DNA of 64,000 bases from Erwinia sp. S63 (GTDB lineage: Bacteria; Pseudomonadota; Gammaproteobacteria; Enterobacterales; Enterobacteriaceae). The stretch is from the NCBI RefSeq assembly GCF_016625195.1, contig NZ_JACVUP010000001.1:124001-188000 (forward strand), written 5' to 3'. Below the pieces are notes generated by a model, which made no database searches, was not told the origin of the DNA, and worked only from the letters and a program-made list of their open reading frames with translations. Shown here in pieces: positions 50,455 through 60,791 of the stretch. A program made the position numbers and the translations under genes. How positions within the stretch are numbered: the first letter of the stretch is position 1; every line of letters begins with the position of its first letter.

Positions 50455-51495
50455 ATGATAACGATTCGAGATGTCGCCCGTCAGGCCGGTGTATCAGTAG
50501 CCACCGTGTCGCGTGTGCTCAATAACAGCAGTGCAGTCACCCCTGATACCCGTGAAGCCGTACTCCAGGCGGCGGAATCACTGGGTTATCGCCCGAACGC
50601 CAACGCGCAGGCACTGGCCACTCAGGTCAGTGACACCATTGGCGTGGTGGTGATGGACGTATCCGATCCTTTCTTTGGCGCGCTGGTCAAAGCGGTGGAT
50701 ACCGTGGCGCAGCGCGTGCACAAACACGTGTTAATCAGCAACTCCTGGCATCAGGAAGAGAAAGAACGTCATGCAATCGAAGTGCTGATCCGCCAACGAT
50801 GTAACGCGCTGGTGGTGCACGCGAAAACGCTTTCAGACGCAGAGTTAAGTCATTTTATGGACCAGGTTCCCGGTATGGTGCTGATTAATCGGACTATTCC
50901 CGGTTACGAGCATCGTTGCGTCTGCCTGGATAATGTAACGGGTTCTCTGATGGCAACGCGCATGTTGTTACAACAAGGACATCAACGCATTGGCTATCTC
51001 AGCTCCAGCCACCCGATTGAAGATGTAACGCAACGGCGTGAAGGCTGGCTGCAAGCCTTGTCAGAGCAGGGGATTCGCCCGCAGGAGTCCTGGATTGCCC
51101 ATGGCGAACCGGACATGCAGGGCGGGGAAGCGGCGATGGTGGAGTTACTGGGCCGTAACCTGCATTTAACCGCCATCTTCTCCTACTGTGACGGCATGGC
51201 CGCCGGTGCGCTGACCGCATTGAAAGATAATGGCATTCAGGTGCCACAGCACTTCTCCGTCATCGGCTTTGATGATATTCCCATCTCGCGTTACACCGAT
51301 CCTCAACTCACGACTGTGCGCTATCCTATTGTTTCTATGGCTAAATTAGCCACGGAGTTGGCCTTGAAAGGCGCAGCGGGCGAACTCGATCCCGACGCCA
51401 CACACTGCTTTATGCCGACTCTGGTACGCCGCCATTCGGTCGCTCAGCGGCAAATTGTGGAGTCGGTCACTAATTCGGGCGATAGCGCTGTGTAA
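50455..51495 (+). CDS. galS: Galactose regulator GalS (LacI family)
   Basis: Repressor of mglBAC and related galactose genes; inducer D-galactose. Lac[24 protein letters not shown] with hinge [14 protein letters not shown], then periplasmic-binding-protein-like core ([36 protein letters not shown] region). 346 residues, same as E. coli. It could in principle be GalR, but the position before mglB decides GalS. Its stop codon region abuts the mgl operator. Confidence 0.93.
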   Translation: MITIRDVARQAGVSVATVSRVLNNSSAVTPDTREAVLQAAESLGYRPNANAQALATQVSDTIGVVVMDVSDPFFGALVKAVDTVAQRVHKHVLISNSWHQEEKERHAIEVLIRQRCNALVVHAKTLSDAELSHFMDQVPGMVLINRTIPGYEHRCVCLDNVTGSLMATRMLLQQGHQRIGYLSSSHPIEDVTQRREGWLQALSEQGIRPQESWIAHGEPDMQGGEAAMVELLGRNLHLTAIFSYCDGMAAGALTALKDNGIQVPQHFSVIGFDDIPISRYTDPQLTTVRYPIVSMAKLATELALKGAAGELDPDATHCFMPTLVRRHSVAQRQIVESVTNSGDSAV

Positions 51496-51550
51496 CCGTT
51501 TCCAATCTGTGATTACATTCACAGTTAATTAACATGGCGCTCACTATGAT
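51491..51550 (+). promoter_or_regulatory. mglBAC promoter: Gal operator, CRP site, -10
   Basis: Gal operator TGTAACCGTTTCCA (51491-51504) overlapping the galS stop, a perfect CRP site TGTGATTACATTCACA (51508-51523), and -10 TATGAT (51545-51550). With a start near 51557 the CRP centre is at about -41.5, the class II position. The layout is that of E. coli mglB. Confidence 0.88.
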
Positions 51551-51717
51551 GGCAGCGTCTTACCGGACTGAAACATCATGTAACGCCGGGTTCTCCTTCT
51601 CCGGTCAGGTTTCAGTAGCCGATTGAAATAGTTCACAACACTCTTCAGGAAGCGTTTACGTACAGGGAAGTCAGGATAGCGATGGTGGCCCGGCTTTGCG
51701 TTACGCGTCCGCCCCAT
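51544..51717 (-). other. Antisense ORF in the mglB leader, 57 codons, unexplained
   Basis: The mglB mRNA leader is about 240 nt. Its complement encodes a highly basic frame starting MGRTRNAKPGHHRYPDFPV, with a core RKRFLKSVVNYFNRLLKPD and an Arg-rich tail. The frame is open further upstream to 51882. It looks more protein-like than chance would suggest and recalls a transposase-type C terminus, but I cannot name it and see no ribosome site or element ends. Could be a remnant or coincidence. Confidence 0.3.
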
Positions 51718-51799
51718 AAATGAGTTTGAACCGACTGCGCTGGTTGCCCGCAGGCAGCACAGCGCGATGATATGCCCTACATAAAAAACCGGAGATACC

Positions 51800-52795
51800 A
51801 TGAATAAGAAGGTTTTCACACTCACAGCACTGGTTGCCAGCATGATGTTTGGTGCAACTGCGCACGCCGCCGATACCCGCATTGGCGTGACAATTTATAA
51901 ATACGACGACAACTTTATGTCTATGGTTCGCAAGGACATCGACAGCGAAGCCAAAAAACTGGGCGGCATCCAACTGCTGATGAATGACTCGCAGAACAGC
52001 CAGTCCACCCAGAACGACCAGATTGACGTACTGATGGCTAAAGGCGTGAAAGCGCTGGCAATCAACCTGGTGGATCCTGCTGCTGCGGCAGTGGTGATCG
52101 ACAAAGCGAAAGCGAATGATGTGCCAGTGGTGTTCTTCAACAAAGAGCCGAATGCCAAAGTGCTGGCCAGCTACCCGAAAGCCTACTACGTGGGTACCGA
52201 CTCTAAAGAGTCAGGCATCATCCAGGCCAAACTGATTGAGAAGCACTGGAAAGCCACCCCAGCCTGGGATCTGAACAAAGATGGCCAGATTCAGTTTGCT
52301 CTGCTGAAAGGTGAGCCGGGCCACCCGGATGCTGAAGCACGTACCAAATACGTGATCGAAACCCTGAACACCGATGGTTTCAAAACTCAGCAGCTGGCGA
52401 TGGATACCGCAATGTGGGACACCGCACAGGCAAAAGACAAAGTTGACGCCTGGCTGTCTGGCCCGAACGGCAACAAAATTGAAGTGATCATCGCGAACAA
52501 CGATGCGATGGCAATGGGCGCAGTAGAAGCACTGAAAGCGCACAACAAAACCAGCATTCCTGTGTTTGGTGTGGATGCGCTGCCAGAAGCGCTGGCGCTG
52601 GTGAAATCCGGTGCGATGGCCGGTACCGTGCTGAACGATGCGGAAAACCAGGCGAAAGCCACCATTGATATCGCGAAGAACCTGGCCGATGGCAAAGAGC
52701 CAACTGCCGGTACTAACTTCAAGATGGAAAACAAAATCGTACGTGTTCCTTACGTACCAGTCGATAAAGAAAACCTGTCTCAGTTTGTGAAGTAA
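51800..52795 (+). CDS. mglB: D-galactose/glucose-binding protein MglB
   Basis: Periplasmic binding protein for galactose and glucose, serving MglAC import and Trg chemotaxis. Signal peptide [17 protein letters not shown]...AHA cleaved before ADTRIG. Sugar-binding features [38 protein letters not shown]; the calcium loop is DLNKDGQIQ. 331 residues (332 in E. coli). CGGAG ribosome site. First gene of mglBAC. Confidence 0.97.
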   Translation: MNKKVFTLTALVASMMFGATAHAADTRIGVTIYKYDDNFMSMVRKDIDSEAKKLGGIQLLMNDSQNSQSTQNDQIDVLMAKGVKALAINLVDPAAAAVVIDKAKANDVPVVFFNKEPNAKVLASYPKAYYVGTDSKESGIIQAKLIEKHWKATPAWDLNKDGQIQFALLKGEPGHPDAEARTKYVIETLNTDGFKTQQLAMDTAMWDTAQAKDKVDAWLSGPNGNKIEVIIANNDAMAMGAVEALKAHNKTSIPVFGVDALPEALALVKSGAMAGTVLNDAENQAKATIDIAKNLADGKEPTAGTNFKMENKIVRVPYVPVDKENLSQFVK

Positions 52796-52804
52796 TACGT
52801 ACCG

Positions 52805-52825
52805 GGCGCGGCATATCGCCGCGCC
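52805..52825 (+). repeat. GC hairpin between mglB and mglA
   Basis: GGCGCGGC-ATATC-GCCGCGCC, eight perfect pairs, followed by TTATTG. Probably stabilises the mglB message or weakly attenuates read-through, explaining more binding protein than ATPase, as known for such operons. Confidence 0.7.
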
Positions 52826-52865
52826 TTATTGCATCTGACCCACGTTTTATTTAGCCAGGTAAATT

Positions 52866-54386
52866 ATGGCCAGTGAGAATCCGACCGCACAGCGTGAATA
52901 TCTGCTGGAGATGACGAATGTCTCGAAATCATTTCCAGGGGTGAAAGCCTTAGATAATGTGAATTTGAAAGTGCGGCCGCACTCCGTCCATGCCTTAATG
53001 GGCGAAAACGGTGCCGGAAAATCCACATTATTAAAATGCCTGTTTGGCATTTATAAAAAAGATACGGGGAGCATCCTGTTTCAGGGTGAAGAGATTGATT
53101 ACAAGAGCTCCAAAGAAGCGCTGGAAAATGGCGTCTCGATGGTGCATCAGGAATTAAACCTGGTATTACAGCGCAACGTCATGGATAACATGTGGCTTGG
53201 CCGCTATCCACGCAAAGGTGTGTTTGTCGATCAGGATAAAATGTATCGCGATACTAAAGCGATCTTTGACGAATTAGATATTGATATCGATCCACGCGAT
53301 AAAGTGGCCAATCTGTCTGTTTCGCAAATGCAGATGATTGAAATTGCCAAGGCATTTTCCTATGACGCGAAAATCGTCATCATGGATGAGCCAACGTCGT
53401 CGCTGACCGAAAAAGAAGTGAATCACCTGTTCACCATTATCCGTAAGCTGAAAGATCGTGGCTGCGGCATCGTGTATATCTCACACAAGATGGAAGAGAT
53501 CTTCCAGCTGTGTGATGAAATCACAATTCTTCGCGATGGACAGTGGATTGCCACCCAGCCGCTGGAAGGGCTGGATATGGACAAGATCATCGCCATGATG
53601 GTCGGTCGTTCACTGAACCAGCGCTTCCCGGATAAGACCAACGTGCCGGGGGAAACTATTCTTGAGGTGCGTCATTTAACCTCGCTGCGTCAGCCGTCGA
53701 TTCGCGATATTTCCTTCGACCTGCGCAAAGGTGAGATTTTAGGCATCGCCGGATTGGTAGGCGCTAAACGTACTGACATCGTCGAGACGCTGTTTGGTAT
53801 TCGCGAGAAGTCAGGCGGCACCATTAAGCTGCACGGTAAAGCGATTAATAACCACAGTGCCAATGAAGCGATTAACCACGGCTTTGCGCTGGTGACGGAA
53901 GAGCGTCGTTCAACCGGGATTTATGCTTATCTGGATATTGGTTTTAACTCGCTTATTTCCAATATTAAAAAATACAAATCCAGCATGGGCTTGCTTGATA
54001 ATAAGCGCATGAAGAGTGATACCCAGTGGGTGATTGATTCAATGCGCGTGAAAACGCCAGGTCATCATACACAAATTGGTTCGCTTTCCGGTGGTAACCA
54101 GCAGAAAGTTATTATTGGTCGCTGGTTATTAACTCAGCCGGAAATTCTGATGCTGGATGAACCGACACGCGGTATTGACGTCGGTGCTAAGTTCGAAATT
54201 TACCAGTTAATTTCTGAGTTGGCGAAGAAAGAGAAGGGCATCATTATTATCTCTTCTGAAATGCCAGAATTGCTGGGAATTACCGATCGTATTTTAGTGA
54301 TGAGTAATGGCCTGGTAGCGGGCATTGTCGAGACCAAAACGACCTCGCAGAATGAAATCCTGCGTTTAGCGTCATTACACCTTTAA
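52866..54386 (+). CDS. mglA: Galactose ABC importer double ATPase MglA
   Basis: Fused ATPase driving MglBC. Two domains in 506 residues: N-terminal Walker [10 protein letters not shown], signature LSVSQMQM, Walker B IVIMDEP; C-terminal half has the degenerate P-loop GLVGAKRTD, signature LSGGNQQK and Walker B ILMLDEP. Length and sequence nearly equal E. coli MglA; the N-terminal dozen residues differ. Confidence 0.97.
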   Translation: MASENPTAQREYLLEMTNVSKSFPGVKALDNVNLKVRPHSVHALMGENGAGKSTLLKCLFGIYKKDTGSILFQGEEIDYKSSKEALENGVSMVHQELNLVLQRNVMDNMWLGRYPRKGVFVDQDKMYRDTKAIFDELDIDIDPRDKVANLSVSQMQMIEIAKAFSYDAKIVIMDEPTSSLTEKEVNHLFTIIRKLKDRGCGIVYISHKMEEIFQLCDEITILRDGQWIATQPLEGLDMDKIIAMMVGRSLNQRFPDKTNVPGETILEVRHLTSLRQPSIRDISFDLRKGEILGIAGLVGAKRTDIVETLFGIREKSGGTIKLHGKAINNHSANEAINHGFALVTEERRSTGIYAYLDIGFNSLISNIKKYKSSMGLLDNKRMKSDTQWVIDSMRVKTPGHHTQIGSLSGGNQQKVIIGRWLLTQPEILMLDEPTRGIDVGAKFEIYQLISELAKKEKGIIIISSEMPELLGITDRILVMSNGLVAGIVETKTTSQNEILRLASLHL

Positions 54387-54404
54387 TGAAGCAAGGGCTT
54401 TAAC

Positions 54405-55415
54405 ATGAAAGCGACTACTAAAAAGAATGCGCTAACCTGGTTAAAAGAGGGCGGCATTTACGTTGTCCTGTTGGTACTGCTGGCAATTATTATTTTCCAG
54501 GACCCGACATTTTTAAGTTTAATGAACCTGAGTAACATTCTGACCCAATCGTCAGTGCGTATTATTATTGCATTGGGCGTGGCCGGATTGATCGTGACGC
54601 AGGGTACTGACCTGTCAGCCGGGCGCCAGGTCGGTCTGGCCGCGGTGGTTGCGGCGACCTTGCTGCAATCCATGGATAACGCCAATAAGGTGTTCCCACA
54701 CCTGGATACCGTACCGATTCCACTGGTTATCCTGACCGTGTGCATTATCGGTGGTGTGATTGGCCTGGTGAACGGCGTGATCATCGCTTATCTGAAAGTG
54801 ACGCCATTTATCACCACGTTGGGCACCATGATTATCGTTTACGGCATTAACTCGCTGTATTACGACTTTGTTGGCGCATCACCGGTGGCGGGTTTTGACG
54901 CAGGGTTCTCTACCTTTGCTCAAGGTTTCTTCCGCTTCGGAGATTTCAAGCTCTCGTTCATCACTTTCTACGCCATCATTGCGATTATCTTCGTGTGGAT
55001 TCTGTGGAACAAGACGCGCTTCGGTAAGAACATTTTTGCTATTGGCGGTAACCCGGAAGCCGCTCGTGTTTCAGGCGTAAACGTGCCGCTGAACCTGATT
55101 CTGGTGTATGCGCTGTCAGGTGTGTTTTACGCCTTCGGCGGGATGCTGGAAGCAGGGCGCATCGGCAGTGCCACCAACAACCTCGGCTTTATGTATGAGC
55201 TGGATGCGATTGCGGCCTGTGTGGTCGGCGGCGTGTCATTTGCAGGTGGTGTGGGTACAGTTGCGGGCGTGGTGACCGGTGTGATCATCTTCACCGTTAT
55301 CAACTACGGTTTGACCTACATCGGCGTGAACCCTTACTGGCAGTACATTATCAAGGGCGGCATCATTATCTTCGCTGTAGCCCTGGATTCACTGAAGTAC
55401 GCACGTAAAAAATAA
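54405..55415 (+). CDS. mglC: Galactose ABC importer permease MglC
   Basis: Inner-membrane permease of the MglBAC importer (RbsC/AraH family). 336 residues, about ten helices; blocks GTDLSAGRQVGLAAV, VTPFITTLGTMIIVYG, IGGNPEAARVSGVNV and GGVSFAGGVGTVAGVVTG. AAGGG ribosome site. Ends the mgl operon before a strong terminator. Confidence 0.97.
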   Translation: MKATTKKNALTWLKEGGIYVVLLVLLAIIIFQDPTFLSLMNLSNILTQSSVRIIIALGVAGLIVTQGTDLSAGRQVGLAAVVAATLLQSMDNANKVFPHLDTVPIPLVILTVCIIGGVIGLVNGVIIAYLKVTPFITTLGTMIIVYGINSLYYDFVGASPVAGFDAGFSTFAQGFFRFGDFKLSFITFYAIIAIIFVWILWNKTRFGKNIFAIGGNPEAARVSGVNVPLNLILVYALSGVFYAFGGMLEAGRIGSATNNLGFMYELDAIAACVVGGVSFAGGVGTVAGVVTGVIIFTVINYGLTYIGVNPYWQYIIKGGIIIFAVALDSLKYARKK

Positions 55416-55444
55416 GACTTAGCACACAGCAAAACATCACTGCA

Positions 55445-55480
55445 AAAGGCTGCCATTTTATGAATGGTGGCCTTTTTTTT
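55445..55480 (+). terminator. Intrinsic terminator after mglC
   Basis: AAAGGC-tGCCATT / AATGG-tGGCCTTT imperfect stem with TTATG loop and eight T. Confidence 0.92.
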
Positions 55481-55493
55481 ATTTGTGCAAACT

Positions 55494-55549
55494 GCTAAGG
55501 GCTAAGGGCTAAGGGCTAAGGGCTAAGGGCTAAGGGCTAAGGGCGAAGG
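55494..55549. repeat. Heptamer tandem array (GCTAAGG)7 plus one variant
   Basis: Seven perfect head-to-tail copies of GCTAAGG and an eighth reading GCGAAGG, 56 bp, directly after the mglC terminator. Such arrays change length by slippage. No coding frame depends on it as far as I can see. Confidence 0.97.
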
Positions 55550-55567
55550 GCGGGTGCGGTGTGGGCT

Positions 55568-55765
55568 CAAAGCACCTCTGCTGCTGCCGGGCAGTCCTCG
55601 CGCCGCTGACGCGGTGCCCTCGGCTTCCACGTCGTGCCTACGGACCGTTCGGGTAAGGCCGTCCTGGCCAACCCGAACTGCCAGTCGCATCCATGCGACT
55701 GGCTCCTGGCCCAACGTAAAAGCCTCAGCGCTGCGGATAGCCCTTGCATCAGCAGAGGTGCTTTG
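55568..55765. repeat. ~200-bp structured element with 16-bp terminal inverted repeats
   Basis: Ends are CAAAGCACCTCTGCTG and its exact complement CAGCAGAGGTGCTTTG. Inside are three further stems in a row: GGGCA/TGCCC (55589-55619) enclosing CCGC-TGA-CGCGG-like pairing; GTTCGGGT/ACCCGAAC (55647-55678) enclosing GGCC-GTCCT-GGCC; and GCCAGTCGCAT-CC-ATGCGACTGGC (55680-55703). Together they would fold into a multi-arm structure closed by the 16-bp stem. GC-rich compared with flanks and without a credible coding frame. Best guess is a non-autonomous dispersed repeat (MITE-like) or a structured RNA; neither is proven. Confidence 0.75.
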
Positions 55766-55839
55766 GCCTCAAACGTTGTGCGCGCTTTTTGGTCAAATAC
55801 TTAGCTTCTGCATATACCTTTGGATCAGCAAAGCGGCAC

Positions 55840-55939
55840 CAGACAGCGTTATCACAGTAACCTGAAGCAGCAGCAGATAGCGTCACCACAACAACCCAAG
55901 CGACACCAGATGGCATCAACGCAATATCTTCAGATAGCG

Positions 55940-55942
<3 letters not shown>
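55840..55942. repeat. Degenerate short repeats before sanA
   Basis: Three related motifs, CAGACAGCGTTATC, CAGATAGCGTCACC and CAGATAGCGTTACT, at about 55840, 55873 and 55931; the last overlaps the sanA stop. Meaning unknown, possibly decayed tandem duplication. Confidence 0.4.
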
Positions 55943-56701
<759 letters not shown>

Positions 56702-56756
56702 CTACTTGAGGTGGGGGCGCTAAGCAAGTTTACGCCGGTTGGCTGGCGATATTTTA

Positions 56757-56789
56757 AGCGCAGCCGGTACTGAATTTACCGGCTGCGCT
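56757..56789 (-). terminator. Strong hairpin after maeA, weak T-tract
   Basis: AGCGCAGCCGGTA / TACCGGCTGCGCT, 13 perfect pairs with a 7-nt loop, starting six bases past the maeA stop. The minus-strand tail is TAAAATAT rather than a T-run, so termination may be partial. Confidence 0.6.
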
Positions 56790-56795
56790 GCCTGC

Positions 56796-58493
56796 TTAGA
56801 TAGACGTACGGCGATAATGACGATACTGCGGCAGCCAGAAGTTATTATTCACAGCCTTCGACAGCACATCTTCTGAGGTCACCACGGCCACGCCAGCCAA
56901 CTGTGCTGCTTTACCCACTTCCATAGCGATCAGCTTCGAAACGCCCTGAATGTGTTTCAGTTCTGGCAGCACCGGGCCTTCGCCATCGTTCACCAGCGGC
57001 GAGCAGTCAGCCAATGCGCGGCTGGCGGTCATCAGCATCGAATCGGTGATACGCGTTGCACCCGCAGCAATCACACCCAAACCAATACCTGGGAAGATAT
57101 AGGAGTTGTTGCACTGGGCAATCGGGTAGGTTTTACCTTTCCAGGTCACTGGTGCAAATGGGCTGCCAGTCGCGACCAGCGCATCACCGTCGGTCCAGGA
57201 GATGATATCTGCTGGGGTGGCTTCAACGCGTGAGGTTGGGTTTGACAGCGGCATCACAATCGGACGCTTGGTGTGCTTATGCATCTCGCGGATGATCTCT
57301 TCGGTGAACAGACCCGGCTGACCTGACACGCCAATCAGAATGTCTGGCTTCGCGTTGCGCACCACATCCAGCAGTGAAATAGAATCGCTGGTCACATCCC
57401 AGTCCTTCAGGTTTTCACTCTTCTGCACCAGTTTGCCCTGGAAATCGAGCAAATTAGGCAGTTTGTCGGTCAACAGACCAAAGCGATCCACCATCATCAC
57501 GCGGGAACGTGCTTCGTCGTCGCTCAGACCTTCAGATTTCATCTGCGCGATGATCTGCTCAGCGATACCGCAACCGGCGGAACCGGCGCCGAGGAACACC
57601 ACTTTCTGCTCGCACAGACGGCTGCCTGCGGCACGGCTCGCGGCGATCAGGGTGCCCACGGTAACGGCGGCAGTGCCCTGAATGTCATCGTTAAAGCAGC
57701 ACACCTCATCGCGATAACGCTCCAGCAGTGGCATAGCGTTCTTCTGTGCAAAGTCTTCAAACTGCAGCAGCACATTTGGCCAGCGGCGTTTCACTGCCTG
57801 GATAAATTCATCAACGAAGGCTTCATACTCTTCGCCGGTAATACGCGGATGGCGCCAGCCCATATACAGCGGATCGTTCAGCAACTGCTGATTGTTGGTA
57901 CCGACATCCAGCACCACGGGCAGAGTATACGCCGGGCTGATCCCGCCACACGCGGTGTACAGCGACAGCTTACCGATTGGGATACCCATACCGCCGATGC
58001 CGAGGTCGCCGAGGCCGAGAATACGCTCGCCATCGGTCACCACGATCACCTTCACGTTCTGCTTAGTGGCGTTTTGCAGCATGTCTTCAATGCGATCGCG
58101 ATTGTTATACGAGATGAAAACACCGCGCGCACGACGATAAATTTCAGAGAAGTGTTCACAGGCCGCGCCGACGGTTGGGGTATAAATAATCGGCATCATC
58201 TCTTCTAGATGATTATCCAGCAGGCGGTAGAACAGCGTTTCGTTGGTGTCCTGGATGTTGCGCAGATAGACGTGCTTGTCGTTATTGTTTTTGAAATCCA
58301 GGAACTGACGCCAGGCACGCTCTGCCTGCTCTTCGATGGTTTCAACGGCTTCGGGTAACAGGCCATTGAGGTTAAATTCGTTGCGTTCTTCCAGGGTGAA
58401 GGCGCTGCCTTTGTTCAGCAGCGGAAATTCCAGCAGAATCGGACCCGCGTAAGGAATATACAGCGGACGTTTACTTTCGTAGTCGAGTTCCAT
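56796..58493 (-). CDS. maeA: NAD-dependent malic enzyme
   Basis: Oxidative decarboxylation of malate to pyruvate with NAD. 565 residues, equal to E. coli MaeA (SfcA). Signature blocks: [39 protein letters not shown] with catalytic Lys, [17 protein letters not shown] metal site, and the NAD Rossmann loop [15 protein letters not shown]. In E. coli maeA lies at another map position; here it sits between sanA and cdd. Single gene. Confidence 0.97.
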   Translation of the reverse strand: MELDYESKRPLYIPYAGPILLEFPLLNKGSAFTLEERNEFNLNGLLPEAVETIEEQAERAWRQFLDFKNNNDKHVYLRNIQDTNETLFYRLLDNHLEEMMPIIYTPTVGAACEHFSEIYRRARGVFISYNNRDRIEDMLQNATKQNVKVIVVTDGERILGLGDLGIGGMGIPIGKLSLYTACGGISPAYTLPVVLDVGTNNQQLLNDPLYMGWRHPRITGEEYEAFVDEFIQAVKRRWPNVLLQFEDFAQKNAMPLLERYRDEVCCFNDDIQGTAAVTVGTLIAASRAAGSRLCEQKVVFLGAGSAGCGIAEQIIAQMKSEGLSDDEARSRVMMVDRFGLLTDKLPNLLDFQGKLVQKSENLKDWDVTSDSISLLDVVRNAKPDILIGVSGQPGLFTEEIIREMHKHTKRPIVMPLSNPTSRVEATPADIISWTDGDALVATGSPFAPVTWKGKTYPIAQCNNSYIFPGIGLGVIAAGATRITDSMLMTASRALADCSPLVNDGEGPVLPELKHIQGVSKLIAMEVGKAAQLAGVAVVTSEDVLSKAVNNNFWLPQYRHYRRTSI

Positions 58494-58653
58494 GCAGTGT
58501 TTGCTCCGGTTGCAGTGTTTTCTGACGTGTCACCGGGAAAAGGTAACGCCAGACCTGTTTCTTGTGAAGTAGTTCTGGCGCCCGATCCTATGAGGATTCT
58601 TGCAGATGTACAGCTTTTGTTAATAGAAAGTCACAAAAGCGATGAAAGGATCA

Positions 58654-59550
58654 CTAAACTGATGTTTTCGAAACTAAAGTAAGTGAAAAATCTTCACAGC
58701 CCAGTGCCGCCAGCGTAGCGCGCGTGGCATCGCGCTGGCTTAACGTGCTGCCCTCACATTCGACTAAAACAGCCTGTTTAATCGTATCCAGCGCCTCATT
58801 ACGCATGTTCATCATAATCAGCGCTGCCTGCAATGGCGGCAAACTTGGATTGAAAGCGGCGTTTTCCGCATAGCGCCCGGTGAAGAGGTTACCGCTCTGG
58901 CTGCGCAGGGCCACACCACTGTAGCTGTGACTATAGGGCGCATGACTGTTGTTCGCCGCCTCAATCGCCGCCTGCTGTAAGGCATCACCTTGCGCAGCGA
59001 AGCCGTGATGAATCGGTGTCAGCAGACGTTCCGTGATATTCAGATCGGCGGGGCCAAACGCATCCGGCAGATAATCGCCCAATGTACTCACTGCACGACC
59101 TGGCAGACTGATGCGGATAGCCGTGCCGCTGTTTAGCTCGTTCATAAACTGACGGCAGTGGCCGCAAGGCGTGTAATTGACGGTGATGGCATCCAGTTTC
59201 TCTTCGCCGTGCAGCCAGGCGTGGGTGATGGCGCTCTGCTCCGCATGCACGGTTTGCTGCAGCGGCGCATGTTCGAATTCCATGTTGGCACCAAAATACC
59301 AATGACCACTCACACCGCGTGAAATCGCACCCACATTGAAGTGTGACACCGGTGCGACCGCACAGCAGGCGGCAATCGGCAGCAGTGCCAGCGCGAGGGC
59401 ATCATCATCCAGCCCCGTTTCCTGCTTCAGGCGCGCCACGTCTTGCGGGCGCAGTACGCCGTCAAAATCAGCTGCATCCAGCAAGGGATGAATCGCAGTT
59501 TGCAAGTCAGCGGGCAGGGCGGAGAAAGCAGCAGTAAATCGTGGATGCAT
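58654..59550 (-). CDS. cdd: Cytidine deaminase
   Basis: Hydrolytic deamination of cytidine and deoxycytidine. Homodimeric long form, 298 residues (294 in E. coli). N-terminal catalytic domain with zinc ligand H102 and proton shuttle E104 (VHAEQSA) and C129/C132 (PCGHC); C-terminal domain is the degenerate copy ([20 protein letters not shown]). Upstream spacer has a TTGCGAGA/TCTCGCAA dyad and a partial CRP-like TGTGATCTGTGTCGCT, fitting CytR/CRP control known in E. coli. Confidence 0.96.
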   Translation of the reverse strand: MHPRFTAAFSALPADLQTAIHPLLDAADFDGVLRPQDVARLKQETGLDDDALALALLPIAACCAVAPVSHFNVGAISRGVSGHWYFGANMEFEHAPLQQTVHAEQSAITHAWLHGEEKLDAITVNYTPCGHCRQFMNELNSGTAIRISLPGRAVSTLGDYLPDAFGPADLNITERLLTPIHHGFAAQGDALQQAAIEAANNSHAPYSHSYSGVALRSQSGNLFTGRYAENAAFNPSLPPLQAALIMMNMRNEALDTIKQAVLVECEGSTLSQRDATRATLAALGCEDFSLTLVSKTSV

Positions 59551-59653
59551 GATGTGATGACCTCATTAACGCGTTAGCGGCGATGCGCCGCCTATGGGGT
59601 TATATGTGATCTGTGTCGCTATGACAATGTAAGCTGATTGGGTTGTTTCAACT

Positions 59654-59671
59654 TTGCGAGATCTCTCGCAA
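59654..59671. promoter_or_regulatory. Palindrome in the yohK-cdd spacer, possible CytR-type site
   Basis: TTGCGAGATCTCTCGCAA: two 8-bp arms separated by TC, about 105 bp upstream of cdd and just after the yohK stop. CytR half-sites resemble GTTGCATT, so the assignment is tentative. Confidence 0.35.
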
Positions 59672-59674
59672 GTT

Positions 59675-60367
59675 TTAGCCCAACCAGTGCATGAGCAGCG
59701 GGAAAAGGAAGGGGGCCAGCAGCGATGTGATAATCCCGCAAATCACTAATGCCAAAGAGCTAAATGCCCCTTCCTGATAATCGATCTCTGCCGCGCGCGC
59801 CGTGCCTAAGGCATGCGATGCGTTGCCAATCGCCAGGCCGCGTGAAGACTTGCTGTGCACCTTAAACAGATTTAGCAGCATATGGCCGAACACTGCGCCG
59901 AGCACGCCAGCAATCAACACGCAGATGGCGCTGATGGCGGGAATGCCGTGCAGCGAGCCGGATACCGCCATGGCAATCGGCGTGGTAACGGATTTCGGCA
60001 TAATCGTTGCCGCAATTTCCGGCGTTGCCCCCATCCACAGCGCAATAGCGGTGCCGGACACCATCGCGGTGATGCTGCCAATAAAACAGACGCTGATGAT
60101 GGTTTTCCAGCGTGCGCGAATCTGATGCATCTGCTCATACAGCGGCAAGGCCAGCGCGACCACCGCAGGTTGCAGCAGCTGATTAAGGAAGGTGCTGCCG
60201 GCAAAATAGCGGGTATAAGGGATATGGGTGAGCAGCAGGATCGGAATCACAATCGCCATCGCCACCAACAGCGGGTTAATGATCGAGATATTGATTTTGG
60301 CTGCCAGCTTACGCGCCAGCAGATACGCCACCACGGTGAGCGGCAGTGACCACCAGGCGTCAGTCAT
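59675..60367 (-). CDS. yohK: LrgB/CidB family membrane protein YohK
   Basis: LrgB-family polytopic membrane protein, partner of YohJ; the pair is holin/antiholin-like by family and is linked to 3-hydroxypropionate resistance in E. coli. 230 residues. Family motifs [49 protein letters not shown] and [21 protein letters not shown]. Starts eight bases inside the end of yohJ. Confidence 0.94.
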   Translation of the reverse strand: MTDAWWSLPLTVVAYLLARKLAAKINISIINPLLVAMAIVIPILLLTHIPYTRYFAGSTFLNQLLQPAVVALALPLYEQMHQIRARWKTIISVCFIGSITAMVSGTAIALWMGATPEIAATIMPKSVTTPIAMAVSGSLHGIPAISAICVLIAGVLGAVFGHMLLNLFKVHSKSSRGLAIGNASHALGTARAAEIDYQEGAFSSLALVICGIITSLLAPFLFPLLMHWLG

Positions 60368-60734
60368 GAGGCTGCTCCTTCGGACGTTGCAAACGTTCGG
60401 CGCTCAGGCCGACGATCAGCAATACCATAAAGGTACTTACCACGCAGGAGACGACAATTGGGCCAAACTGCGCGCTCAGGATATCGGTGTAACCCATCAC
60501 CCCGACGCTGATCGGGACAAACAGCAGCGCCATATAACGTATCAGCAAATGACAGCCCGGTTTCACCCAACCGACCGGCAGGATTTGCAGCGCCAGCAAG
60601 GTAAACAGCAGCAGCATGCCGATAATGCTGCCCGGAATGGTAAACGGCAACAGGGCTGCAATACCGTTTCCGGCATAGAGCGCGGCATAGATAATCACAA
60701 AGGCACGCAAATAGTGCCAGCAAGCAGTTAGCAC
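60360..60734 (-). CDS. yohJ: LrgA/CidA family membrane protein YohJ
   Basis: Small holin-like LrgA protein, four membrane segments: [78 protein letters not shown]. No ATG is available at the N terminus. GTG at 60734 has GGAG six bases upstream and is preferred (124 residues); a GTG four codons earlier gives 128. Followed by overlapping yohK. Confidence 0.93.
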   Translation of the reverse strand: MLTACWHYLRAFVIIYAALYAGNGIAALLPFTIPGSIIGMLLLFTLLALQILPVGWVKPGCHLLIRYMALLFVPISVGVMGYTDILSAQFGPIVVSCVVSTFMVLLIVGLSAERLQRPKEQPHD

Positions 60735-60758
60735 GACAGGCTCCACAACCGAGGGTCG

Positions 60759-60785
60759 ATAAAAAAGCCGCCCTTAAGGCGGCTT
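60759..60785 (-). terminator. Intrinsic terminator after metG
   Basis: On the minus strand AAGCCGCC-TTAAG-GGCGGCTT followed by a T-run (six T in total), in the short gap before yohJ. Confidence 0.92.
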
Positions 60786-60791
60786 GTTCCA

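Noticed and set aside
55494..55549. CRISPR-like array
   Set aside because: Units are contiguous heptamers without spacers and no cas genes are present.
55568..55765. Integron attC site
   Set aside because: The inverted arms do not show the RYYYAAC/GTTRRRY core pair in the right arrangement and no integrase or cassettes are near.
55554..55865. ORFs on both strands across the structured element
   Set aside because: Frames are explained by GC-rich repeat sequence; composition is unlike a protein and no ribosome site exists.
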